NCBI RefSeq assembly: GCF_000447755.1
Contig: NZ_AUNE01000052.1
Coordinates: 1-64,000, forward strand
Reading direction: 5' to 3'
DNA from: Bacteriovorax sp. BSW11_IV
Lineage (GTDB): Bacteria; Bdellovibrionota; Bacteriovoracia; Bacteriovoracales; Bacteriovoracaceae
DNA length: 64,000 nucleotides
The position numbers and the translations under genes are program-made. Below, in pieces: positions 1 through 8,170 of the stretch (position 1 is its first letter; each line of letters begins with the position of its first letter). The notes beneath the pieces were generated by a model. The model searched no databases and had not been told where the DNA came from. It was given only the letters and a program-made list of their open reading frames with translations.

Positions 1-341
1 CGAATATGATATTCATGATTGGGAATATAAGGGCTAAGAAATTCTCTCGCACCATGGGTAAGGGCACGCTTTGAGATATCTGGATTTTCTGCTGATGAGC
101 GGAAAATAATTGGACAGCCATTATAACAAGCAGAGCTTTCAATTAGATCGGCAAGGGCAAAACCATCAATCTTCGGCATGAGCACATCAAGAATAATAGC
201 ATCATATTTTTTACCGGCAATTCTCTTAAGGACTTCTGAAGATGAAGTCTCTGTTTCCACATTAAAGTGTTCTTCTAATAAAAGGCAAAAATCTTCTATT
301 TTAAGAATATTGTCGTCGACATATAAAACAGTTGGTTTCAA
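1..341 (-). CDS. Response-regulator receiver domain protein (3' end beyond window)
   Basis: Reading leftward from a TTG at 341, the frame stays open to the window edge and gives about 113 residues of a CheY-like receiver. Acidic residues D9 and D10 (motif YVDDN) and the phospho-acceptor D52 (ILDVLMP) are present. The position normally holding the conserved Lys-Pro reads LSPYIPN, so the usual lysine appears to be missing, which would be atypical for a receiver. No output domain is visible because the gene is cut by the window. The TTG start is the only reasonable one and has a weak upstream TGGGA. Family is clear; the partner kinase is unknown. Confidence 0.8.
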   Translation of the reverse strand, partial: MKPTVLYVDDNILKIEDFCLLLEEHFNVETETSSSEVLKRIAGKKYDAIILDVLMPKIDGFALADLIESSACYNGCPIIFRSSAENPDISKRALTHGAREFLSPYIPNHEYHI

Positions 342-403
342 ATAAAAATCCCAAGTAAATTGTTTCACAATAATTTTCGACTAATTTCAAGGAATTGTAA
401 ATG

Positions 404-424
404 AAAAAGGCCCAAAGATGGGCC
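404..424 (-). terminator. Rho-independent terminator after queC
   Basis: On the minus strand GGCCC-atctt-TGGGCC is followed by a run of five T. It lies just past the queC stop and would end the pgm-queC transcript. Confidence 0.75.
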
Positions 425-428
425 GTAA

Positions 429-1133
429 CTATTTTAAATAATTAGGTTTTACTAAGTATTCAATAGGGTCTTCAATACCGGCTTTTTGAAAGCCACGAAG
501 GCGTAGAGCGCAGCTGTCACAAACGCCACAGGCCTTGTCTCCGCGAGCGTAGCATGAATATGATGATTTTAATGGAGCACCAAGTTCAACGGCCATTTTA
601 ACGATTTGTTCTTTTTTCAGGTCAATAACTGGAGTAACGATAGAAATATCGCCTTCTTTAGTTCCGACTTTGATAAGATTGTTATAGGCCTCGTAATATG
701 TTTTACGACAGTCTGGGTAACCAGAAGAATCTTCTTCAACAGCTCCGATATAGATTTTTTTCCCACCAATGACTTCTGACCAACTTACGGCCATGGCAAT
801 GATGTGTGTATTTCTAAAAGGAACATAGCTATCAGGAATTTCTTCTGAGTCCCCTTGGTATTCTTTAACATCGATGGCCGAATCAGTAAGAGAAGAACCA
901 CCAATTTGGCTTAAAAAGCTAACATCGATGATTTTTCTGTGTTCAGGTTTTACATTGTAGAAATCAGCGATTTCAGTAAAACATTTCAGCTCTCTTTCTT
1001 CTGTTTTTTGACCATAGTTTAAATGCAAAAAGGCCAGCTCTTCGTGCTTTTCATTCGCAAGAGCTGCAGTGACTAAAGAGTCCATTCCACCGCTAACTAA
1101 TACAACTGCTAATTCTTTGGATTTTTGTGTCAC
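429..1133 (-). CDS. queC: 7-cyano-7-deazaguanine synthase QueC
   Basis: Makes preQ0 from 7-carboxy-7-deazaguanine, ATP and ammonia in the queuosine pathway. The N-terminal PP-loop ATPase motif SGGMDS is followed by the YGQ region. Near the C-terminus four cysteines in CYARGDKACGVCDSC match the zinc site of the family. I place the start at a GTG at 1133, preceded by AAGGAC, which gives the normal family N-terminus. A longer frame to an ATG at 1178 would overlap the upstream mutase gene by 35 bases. The gene follows the phosphohexomutase closely and is probably co-transcribed with it. queG lies 14 kb away. Confidence 0.93.
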   Translation of the reverse strand: MTQKSKELAVVLVSGGMDSLVTAALANEKHEELAFLHLNYGQKTEERELKCFTEIADFYNVKPEHRKIIDVSFLSQIGGSSLTDSAIDVKEYQGDSEEIPDSYVPFRNTHIIAMAVSWSEVIGGKKIYIGAVEEDSSGYPDCRKTYYEAYNNLIKVGTKEGDISIVTPVIDLKKEQIVKMAVELGAPLKSSYSCYARGDKACGVCDSCALRLRGFQKAGIEDPIEYLVKPNYLK

Positions 1134-1143
1134 TGCTTTGTCC

Positions 1144-2913
1144 TTATGCTTTATTTGCCATGTCTTTAATGAAGGCAAGAATCTTATCTGTCTTTTCTTG
1201 GGCCTTCGCTTTCTTTTGTTCTAGTGATCCTTCATTTTCTTGGATCATGATATAGAATTTTATCTTAGGCTCAGTACCCGATGGGCGTAGATATATTTTA
1301 TCACCATCTACTAGGTTGAAACCTAAAACATTACTGCTAGGCAGGTCAAGTTTCCATGACTCATTCTTTGTAAAACTTACTACGTTTGAAACCTGATAAT
1401 CTTCAAGATAATCAACAGATAGGCCTGCAAATTGGCCATCATTCATCTTTCTAAATGATTCCATGATACGAGAAATTTTCTCAGAGCCTTCTTTACCTTC
1501 GTAAACAAGATTTAGGAGAGATTCATGTGAGAAGCCATATTCTTCATAAATCTTATCGAGGGCCTCCATCAAATTTAGGCCTTTCGTTTTATAGTAAAGT
1601 GCCATCTCTGCCATAAGTGTCACAGAGTGCACACCGTCTTTATCGCGAACGTAATTATTTGGTAGGTAACCAAATGATTCTTCAGTAGCAAAAATGAAAT
1701 TCTTTTCAGGATTTGTTTTTTCAAGTTTATTCATCAAACCACAAATCCACTTGAATCCTGTCAAAGTATTAAATGTCTCTACACCAAAAGAAGTTGCAAT
1801 CTTGTCTTGAAGTGGAGTTGTCACAATTGTTTTTACAAAATATGGATTAGATGGAAGGCGATTAGTCTCTTTTAAATTCTTTGCTACGTAGTGAAGCATA
1901 AGAATTCCGATTTGATTTCCATTGATATAATGAATTTCACCGTTGTGCTTTAAGGCAACTCCTAATCTATCTGTATCAGGGTCTGAACCCATAACGATAT
2001 CAGCATTTGTTTTTTCCATAAGATCAACGGCCATTTTAAGTGCCGATGGGTTTTCTGGATTAGGTGAAGAAACTGTTGGAAAGTTGCTATCAGGTTTTGC
2101 CTGTTCTTCGACAACTTCAATATTTGTCATCCCCATATCAGTGAGGGCACGAGTACAAGGAATTAAACCAGTTCCATGAATCGGAGTGTAGACGATCTTT
2201 AATTTACTTCCTTCTTTTTGGCAAAGTTCAGGAAGAATAACTTTATCGTGAATTGCCTTGTAGTAAGCATTCTCAACATCTTCTCCAACCCAGTGGATAA
2301 GATTCTTTGCAAGACCAGCTTCAAAGTCCAAGAACTGAATTGTAGAGAAATCATTGATGGCATAGTAGTTGTTGATAATATTCTTATCATTTGGCGGAGT
2401 AACTTGGGCCCCGTCATTCCAGTAAACTTTGAAGCCGTTATACTCTGGAGGATTGTGTGATGCCGTTACCATTACACCAGCACAAGCATTGTGATGACGT
2501 ACGCTAAATGAAAGAAGGGCAACAGGATTTAATCTTTTATAAATATAAGCGTGAATACCATTGCCTGCAAAAACGCTGGCCGCTTCTTGAGCAAATTCGA
2601 AAGACATGCGACGAGAGTCATATGAAAGAGCAATTTTAAATTCTGTTTTACCGGCCTCTTTTCCTGCTCGAAGAACTTCGTTGGCAAGGGCCTGTGAAGC
2701 TTTACGAATAGTATATTTGTTAATGCGGTTAAGACCTTGTCCTAAAATGGAGCGCATTCCGCCAGTTCCGAATTCAAGATCTTTATAAAAGCGCTCTGTT
2801 AATTCTTTTTCATCACCTTTATTAATTAGCTCTTGAATTTCATGGCGAGATTGTTCATCAAAGTAAGGGTTGCTTGCCCAGGCCTGGGCCTTATCTAGAA
2901 TAGTTAATTCCAT
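1144..2913 (-). CDS. Phosphoglucomutase/phosphomannomutase (alpha-D-phosphohexomutase)
   Basis: Interconverts hexose 1- and 6-phosphates via a phosphoserine intermediate. At 589 residues it has the length of the PgcA-like bacterial group. The active-site serine motif TASHNPPEYNG, the metal-binding loop GSDPDTDRLG and the C-terminal phosphate-binding loop RPSGTEPK are all present. The ATG at 2913 is used because it gives the standard family N-terminus. Cytosolic; precise sugar specificity cannot be told from sequence. Upstream lies about 200 bases without a gene, up to the divergent ferredoxin. Confidence 0.92.
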   Translation of the reverse strand: MELTILDKAQAWASNPYFDEQSRHEIQELINKGDEKELTERFYKDLEFGTGGMRSILGQGLNRINKYTIRKASQALANEVLRAGKEAGKTEFKIALSYDSRRMSFEFAQEAASVFAGNGIHAYIYKRLNPVALLSFSVRHHNACAGVMVTASHNPPEYNGFKVYWNDGAQVTPPNDKNIINNYYAINDFSTIQFLDFEAGLAKNLIHWVGEDVENAYYKAIHDKVILPELCQKEGSKLKIVYTPIHGTGLIPCTRALTDMGMTNIEVVEEQAKPDSNFPTVSSPNPENPSALKMAVDLMEKTNADIVMGSDPDTDRLGVALKHNGEIHYINGNQIGILMLHYVAKNLKETNRLPSNPYFVKTIVTTPLQDKIATSFGVETFNTLTGFKWICGLMNKLEKTNPEKNFIFATEESFGYLPNNYVRDKDGVHSVTLMAEMALYYKTKGLNLMEALDKIYEEYGFSHESLLNLVYEGKEGSEKISRIMESFRKMNDGQFAGLSVDYLEDYQVSNVVSFTKNESWKLDLPSSNVLGFNLVDGDKIYLRPSGTEPKIKFYIMIQENEGSLEQKKAKAQEKTDKILAFIKDMANKA

Positions 2914-3122
2914 AGAGATTTAGTCCTTTAATATTGTTCTCCAAAATGTGTGGGGCATTGTCGCAAAGGGCCTGCCATTTGTCTATTTTGACACTCGATG
3001 TAATGTCGAATTGACCCGAGGTAATTTATGACTATTGCGTCTTAACTGATCGGAAATTATGGTATAAATAAGCTAAGCGAAAATTGATAGAAAAGTTGAT
3101 ATTAAAGTTAAAAGGGGAAGTT

Positions 3123-3371
3123 ATGGCAAATAAGAACATGAAACATCCTAAAAATGTCCCAGGAGCTTGGTACACTACAGATCCTGACGATGACAATGGA
3201 GAAGGATGCATTGCCTGTAACGTTTGTTACACAGGTGCACCAGAGTTTTTTGCTGAAGATGAAGATGGGAATGCTTACGTTGTAAAGCAACCAACAACAC
3301 CAGAAGAAAATGAGCTATGTGAAGAGCAAATGGATGCTTGTCCAGTTGCATCAATCGGTAACGATGGCTAA
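3123..3371 (+). CDS. Small single-cluster ferredoxin
   Basis: An 82-residue acidic protein with CIACNVC near the middle and a distal DACPVASI cysteine. This is the C-x2-C-x2-C ... CP pattern of single [4Fe-4S] (or [3Fe-4S]) ferredoxins. It is an electron carrier; no partner enzyme is adjacent. The start is the ATG at 3123, which has AGGGGAAG just upstream. The reading frame extends 13 codons further upstream but without a ribosome site. It is monocistronic, with its own terminator right after it. Confidence 0.88.
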   Translation: MANKNMKHPKNVPGAWYTTDPDDDNGEGCIACNVCYTGAPEFFAEDEDGNAYVVKQPTTPEENELCEEQMDACPVASIGNDG

Positions 3372-3391
3372 AAGATTCTTAATGGAAAAAT

Positions 3392-3417
3392 AAGGCACCA
3401 AGAAAGGTGCCTTTTTT
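3392..3417 (+). terminator. Rho-independent terminator after ferredoxin gene
   Basis: AAGGCACC-aagaaa-GGTGCC followed by six T. Confidence 0.85.
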
Positions 3418-3501
3418 AATTGGTCAAGTTATTGGAATTTGCTAAAATTGTATTAATTATTTTTTATCAAGTTGATATTAACATTAAACGAGAGGTTTAA
3501 G

Positions 3502-4833
3502 ATGGAGTTTAATCCAACCCAGGTACAGCTCGTGGGAACAGTACTGTTTGCTTTAGCAGTAATTCACACGTTCATGGTATCAAAGTTTCAGCATCTAGCG
3601 CACAAGTATCCAGTGGGCTCAATTCAAGAAAATCTTTTTCACTTTCTAGGTGAAGTTGAAGCCGTTTTCGGAATTTGGGCAGGTCTTTTCATTATCTATC
3701 TTGGGGCAACTCAAGGTTTGATGGTTGTAGACCATGGTACTCACAAAGTTGTAGGGGGAGCAGTTCAATATCTTGAATCTCTTAACTACACAGAACCGGC
3801 ATTTGTATTTGTTATTATGTGTATGGCCGGTACAAGACCTGTAATTGTCTTTGCTGAAAAAATCATCAAAGCAATTTCTAAAGTAATTCCTCTTCCAGGG
3901 AAGATGGGATTTTATGTATCAACTCTAGTTGTTGGTCCAATTCTAGGTTCATTTATTACTGAACCAGCTGCAATGACTGTTACAGCGCTAATTCTTCTAG
4001 ACTATTTCTACTCAGGAACGATGTCTCAGAAATTTAAGTATGCAACTATCGGTCTTCTTTTTGTAAACGTTTCAATTGGTGGAACTCTAACTCACTTTGC
4101 TGCTCCTCCAGTTTTAATGGTTGCCGGTAAATGGCACTGGGATATGGCATTTATGTTCCAACACTTTGGATATAAGTCTGTTGTGGCCATTATCATTTCA
4201 ACTCTAATTGTTGCCTTTGCGTTCAAAAAAGAACTTACAGGTAAACTTGAAATGAAGCAAAAGCATGACAACTGGCTAGAGCCAACTTGGTGGATTACTC
4301 TGACTCACTTAGTATTCATGGGACTAGTGGTTTTCACTGCTCACCACATGGTATTTTTCATGGGTCTATTCCTATTCTTCCTAGGTTTCACGGCCGTTAC
4401 AACTGAATACCAAGATCAAATTAAACTTAAAGAATCACTACTTGTAGGTTTCTTCCTTGGTGGTCTTGTTACTCTTGGTGCTCAACAAGCTTGGTGGTTA
4501 CAACCAATCCTGACTCAGCTTGGTGACTTCCAATTATTCTTCGGAGCAACAGCTCTTACAGCTATTACTGATAATGCTGCACTTACATACCTAGGTTCAC
4601 TAGTTGATCTTTCTGCTAGTGCTAAGTACAACCTAGTTGCTGGTGCTGTTGCGGGTGGTGGTTTAACTGTTATTGCCAACGCTCCAAACCCTGCTGGTTT
4701 TGGTATTCTTAAAGATTCATTCGGTGAAGAAGGATTCAATCCACTAGGACTATTAGCAGCTGCTATCGGGCCAACGATCATTGCGATGATTATGCTTGAA
4801 TTATTACCAAATTTTGGTTCAGCTCTACACTAA
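3502..4833 (+). CDS. Putative Na+/H+ antiporter family membrane protein
   Basis: A 443-residue polytopic inner-membrane protein with about ten or more hydrophobic segments. The N-terminal HTFMVSKFQHLAHKYP region, the LFHFLGEVEAVFGIWA segment and the TEPAFVFVIM segment resemble the putative Na+/H+ antiporter family related to NhaD/ArsB-type transporters. GPILGSFITEPAAMT and AITDNAALTYLGS look like the two re-entrant, ion-site hairpins of this fold. The start is the ATG at 3502 with AGAGG upstream. It probably exchanges Na+ for protons; substrate is inferred from family only. Confidence 0.8.
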   Translation: MEFNPTQVQLVGTVLFALAVIHTFMVSKFQHLAHKYPVGSIQENLFHFLGEVEAVFGIWAGLFIIYLGATQGLMVVDHGTHKVVGGAVQYLESLNYTEPAFVFVIMCMAGTRPVIVFAEKIIKAISKVIPLPGKMGFYVSTLVVGPILGSFITEPAAMTVTALILLDYFYSGTMSQKFKYATIGLLFVNVSIGGTLTHFAAPPVLMVAGKWHWDMAFMFQHFGYKSVVAIIISTLIVAFAFKKELTGKLEMKQKHDNWLEPTWWITLTHLVFMGLVVFTAHHMVFFMGLFLFFLGFTAVTTEYQDQIKLKESLLVGFFLGGLVTLGAQQAWWLQPILTQLGDFQLFFGATALTAITDNAALTYLGSLVDLSASAKYNLVAGAVAGGGLTVIANAPNPAGFGILKDSFGEEGFNPLGLLAAAIGPTIIAMIMLELLPNFGSALH

Positions 4834-4844
4834 GATCTAAAAAT

Positions 4845-4873
4845 AAAGGCCTCCGTTTGGAGGCCTTTTTTTT
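4845..4873. terminator. Bidirectional terminator between convergent genes
   Basis: AAAGGCCTCC-gttt-GGAGGCCTTTTTTTT. A-rich on one side and T-rich on the other, it can serve the antiporter gene and the convergent lipoprotein gene. Confidence 0.85.
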
Positions 4874-5168
4874 ATTCGTTACAGATAAATGCAGTTGCTA
4901 AAACTCTTCTTCTTTTTCCCTGCTCAATAGTGTCATCAATATAAAGTGTATCGGCGTCTTCTTTTCCAGCAAGATTTCTTGCATGAACAATGGCAAGATC
5001 CTCACTGCCATCGTTATTAAGTCCTTCTACTTTTCCAACAGGCTGGCAGTTTTTAGGTCTTTTATCGACAACTTTAACTTCCTTACCGTCACTTGTTAGT
5101 TTCGTCATTATTGATGAACAAGAGGCAAAGAGTGTTATTAGAATTAATGAAGTAAAAAGCTTGGTCAT
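4872..5168 (-). CDS. Small lipoprotein, DUF4156-like
   Basis: A 98-residue lipoprotein precursor: short signal peptide ending in the lipobox FASC (Cys about residue 17). The rest has a Cys-x-x-G (NCQPVGKV) in the middle, an ARNLAGKEDADTLYI segment and a terminal cysteine (FICNE). This two-cysteine layout and the A-x-x-x-A-(D/N)-x-(L) segment resemble DUF4156/RcsF-like periplasmic lipoproteins, which form a disulfide. Function unknown; family call is moderate. Confidence 0.65.
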   Translation of the reverse strand: MTKLFTSLILITLFASCSSIMTKLTSDGKEVKVVDKRPKNCQPVGKVEGLNNDGSEDLAIVHARNLAGKEDADTLYIDDTIEQGKRRRVLATAFICNE

Positions 5169-5268
5169 ATTCTATCCTTTGGTGAGTTGATGAATCTTAT
5201 TTAGGATATACAGTAATCCTTTCAATGCAAGGGGATTTATTTTATTCTATTAATATTAGAGGTATATC

Positions 5269-6312
5269 ATGAAATATTTTTTGCTATTTTCCATTCTGTT
5301 TCCTGCTGTCAATTTTGCTCAGGAATTTTCTTTGGCCTTCGAGTCAAAATCACAGAGTGTTAAATACTTTCAGTTAAGAAGTTATTTAAAAATTATTCGT
5401 GCAAAAAATATTTGTGAAGGAAGCTTCTATCCCCATATTATGCAAGATTGGAAGTGTCGAGAAGTCGCAAAGAATATGCAAAAGTGTGCAGCAGACTTTG
5501 TATGTCGGGCACCATTTACGAAAAATGCTTACGAGTTTGATGTTAGAAGCACTGTTGTTAAAATGAAGGAGCTGCCTACTCCTAATGAAAAAGTGAAAAC
5601 AATCGTCTCTAAGAAATCTTCTGAAAAATACCTACTCTCAGATACTCGTATTAAGTATCCTGAAGAAAAAATTGAGCATCCAGGCAGCTTTGCTCCCCAA
5701 GTTTTAAAAACAAGTAAAGTTGAAGTCGTGCAAACGAAAAAAGAAGAAAAAGAAGAGAATCTTTTCTATTTACCTGATCCAAATGAAGAACGAGATCCAG
5801 AATTAGTTAGCTTAAGAGAAGATGCTGTCGAAAAAAGAGAATTAATGAGGCAGGAAAAAGTTGAGGGAAGTTGGGATCAAAAATTTAACCTTAAAAACTT
5901 TTCTTTCTCCTATCTATCGGTATCAGATGATGATTCAAACTCATTTACTTCTTTCAATGGAGCTTGGACGCCTTATTACTGGCACACGAAAAATCTCGCC
6001 CTTCGTGGAGAGCTTGGATTGCATAGCTATCAATTTGAAACCTTGAATGGTGAGAAGGATTCATTTTGGGTGACAAGCTTTTTTGGTTATGGGCATTATC
6101 GCATAAATAATTTCTACGCAGAGCTTGGTCTAGGATTGGAAAAGTTTAATTCGGATGAAGGGGGAAGTTATTCAGTTTTAAGTATGGGTGGCGGTTATTA
6201 CTTCAAAAATAAACTACTTTCTTATATTGATCGCGTTTTTATCAATTACAATTCCATCTCAAGTGAGATACCTGCAAAAGAACTAAGAATTGGATTTGGG
6301 ATTGTATTTTAA
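5269..6312 (+). CDS. Secreted protein with probable beta-barrel C-terminus
   Basis: 347 residues with an N-terminal signal peptide (MKYFLLFSILFPAVNFAQ). The first third is cysteine-containing (four Cys within about 60 residues). The middle is charged and rich in Lys and Glu, and looks unstructured. The last 140 residues alternate aromatic and polar residues and end in GFGIVF, as in outer-membrane beta-barrels. No known family recognised. It is followed immediately by a convergent tRNA gene. Confidence 0.7.
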   Translation: MKYFLLFSILFPAVNFAQEFSLAFESKSQSVKYFQLRSYLKIIRAKNICEGSFYPHIMQDWKCREVAKNMQKCAADFVCRAPFTKNAYEFDVRSTVVKMKELPTPNEKVKTIVSKKSSEKYLLSDTRIKYPEEKIEHPGSFAPQVLKTSKVEVVQTKKEEKEENLFYLPDPNEERDPELVSLREDAVEKRELMRQEKVEGSWDQKFNLKNFSFSYLSVSDDDSNSFTSFNGAWTPYYWHTKNLALRGELGLHSYQFETLNGEKDSFWVTSFFGYGHYRINNFYAELGLGLEKFNSDEGGSYSVLSMGGGYYFKNKLLSYIDRVFINYNSISSEIPAKELRIGFGIVF

Positions 6313-6313
6313 A

Positions 6314-6388
6314 TGGTGCGACCTACAAGGATTGAACTTGTGACCTCTACCGTGTCAAGGTAGCGCTCTCCCACTGAGCTAAGATCGC
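6314..6388 (-). tRNA. tRNA-Val (anticodon GAC)
   Basis: On the minus strand a full cloverleaf can be drawn: acceptor GCGATCT pairing with AGGTCGC (one T-G pair), D-arm TAGCTCAGTGGGAGAGC, anticodon loop TTGACAC with GAC, T-arm GTTCAATCC, and an encoded CCA. Length 75 nt including CCA. Confidence 0.95.
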
Positions 6389-6523
6389 AAAAAATTGGTT
6401 CCTAAAATATAAGAAAAGGCCACATTGATGTCAATGAGATTTTTTAAGACTTGGTGCGTATAGAAAGTGTATTTTATCTTATAGTTGTTGGCCTATAGTC
6501 TCTAATAGTTGTAAACTTCCTCC

Positions 6524-8170
6524 ATGAAAATTAAATTAAATGTCAGTCTCACTAAGCTGATTGTCGATCAGTTTGTCACTTATTGGTATTACTATTTAGG
6601 CGCCTTTTTGTGTTTATTCTTCACTCACTATATTCAAAGTGATTTGCCTTTTTATGCAAAAGAATTGGCCGAAATTGTCACTAGCGGTGTGGATAAAATC
6701 GATACATCGAAGTTCTTTTTAATGGCCTTAGGGATTATTATTTTTAGAACGTCTTCTCGTCTTCTCTTTTTCTACCCAGCAAGAGTGATGCAAAAAAATA
6801 TGAGAGTAGAGTTACTTGCTAAACTTGAAAATGCTGAACCTTCTCGTTATGCCAAATACTCATCAGGACAGTTGTTTCAAATTCTAAGTAATGACATGGA
6901 ACAAATTAGAGCAATGATAGGTTTTGCATTATTACAGATTGGAAATATTGTTGTGGCCATGTCAGTACTTGTGCCAAAAGTTGTTGCCTTCAATTCTCAA
7001 ATTGTAGTGGCGCTCATCCCACTTGTTGTTTCTTTTTGTTTATTCACTTATATCGTTTCTCGCAATAAAGTTTACTATCGAAAAACGCAAGACCTACAAG
7101 GTGAAGTTCAAAACTTTATTATGGAATCTTACGCTGGTAAAAAGACAATTAAAAATTATCATTCCGAAAAATCGTTTATTGATCTATTTAAGTCCCATTC
7201 ATATAGTGAGCTTTGGAACTTCTACAAAGCTGGAACACGCGTCTCTGTGGCCATGCCTTTCGTCCCGCTAGGTGTCGGTATCTCACTTCTTTGGGGTGCC
7301 TATATAATTAAATTGCAGGATCTAGGTCCGTCTTCTTTGGTTCTCTTTTCTGGTTTCGTTTTTCTATTCTTAGAGCCTTTAATGTTTCTGTCGTGGATTG
7401 GAGTTGTATTCACGCGAAGTCATGGGGCATGGGCAAGGATAAGAGAGCTTGTAAATATTGTGGATATTCCTTCTGAAAAAGAAGAATTGATCGCCACAAT
7501 TGATTCGACAGAAAATACAATAACTCTTCCTTATTGGGATACTTTTTTAAATCTTCCTCTTAATAAAGGAAAGTGGAGTGTGCTAGTTGGAAGAACGGGT
7601 TCAGGTAAAACAGAGTTAATTAAAAAGATGGCCTTAGGCCTAAGAAAGCAGAATAAAAATATCAGTTATGTTGCTCAGGATCCTTATCTTTATAACGATT
7701 CTGTACTTAACAATATATTTCTAGGAAATGAAGCAACTGATGAAAAAAAGTCTCAGGCCAAAGTTCTTTTAGAACTCTTTGGACTTGATTATCTTGCAAG
7801 CTCAACAGAAGAACTTTTTGCAATGGAAGTAGGGGAGAATGGGAAACGTCTGTCTGGTGGCCAAGCTAAGCGTCTGTGTCTTGTTCGATCATTAATGAGT
7901 GAGGCCGATATCCTATTGTGGGATGACCCTTTCTCATCAGTCGATTTAATTTTAGAGAAACAAATTTTTTCAAAATTAAAGAATATGAATTTTATTAAAG
8001 AAAAAACGATTATCTTAACAAGCCATAGACTTTCAACAGTGCGCTTAAGTGATCAAGTTATGTATATTGATAAAGACCAAGGGATGGTTGAACAAGGTCC
8101 AGTGGCAGAAATCGTAAACGGACAAAGTAAAGGAGCAGTCGTTGAGTACTTCGAAAACCAAATGGTTTAG
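6524..8170 (+). CDS. ABC exporter half-transporter, degenerate-site subunit
   Basis: 548 residues: six-helix ABC exporter membrane domain (about 1-310) then a nucleotide-binding domain. Walker A is GRTGSGKTE and the signature is a canonical LSGGQ. Walker B reads ILLWDDP, with Asp where the catalytic Glu normally sits. The H-loop SHR is present. It overlaps the next gene, which encodes the partner half, by 29 bases. Together they look like a heterodimeric exporter in which this subunit supplies the inactive catalytic carboxylate. No Shine-Dalgarno is obvious at the ATG. Substrate unknown. Confidence 0.88.
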   Translation: MKIKLNVSLTKLIVDQFVTYWYYYLGAFLCLFFTHYIQSDLPFYAKELAEIVTSGVDKIDTSKFFLMALGIIIFRTSSRLLFFYPARVMQKNMRVELLAKLENAEPSRYAKYSSGQLFQILSNDMEQIRAMIGFALLQIGNIVVAMSVLVPKVVAFNSQIVVALIPLVVSFCLFTYIVSRNKVYYRKTQDLQGEVQNFIMESYAGKKTIKNYHSEKSFIDLFKSHSYSELWNFYKAGTRVSVAMPFVPLGVGISLLWGAYIIKLQDLGPSSLVLFSGFVFLFLEPLMFLSWIGVVFTRSHGAWARIRELVNIVDIPSEKEELIATIDSTENTITLPYWDTFLNLPLNKGKWSVLVGRTGSGKTELIKKMALGLRKQNKNISYVAQDPYLYNDSVLNNIFLGNEATDEKKSQAKVLLELFGLDYLASSTEELFAMEVGENGKRLSGGQAKRLCLVRSLMSEADILLWDDPFSSVDLILEKQIFSKLKNMNFIKEKTIILTSHRLSTVRLSDQVMYIDKDQGMVEQGPVAEIVNGQSKGAVVEYFENQMV

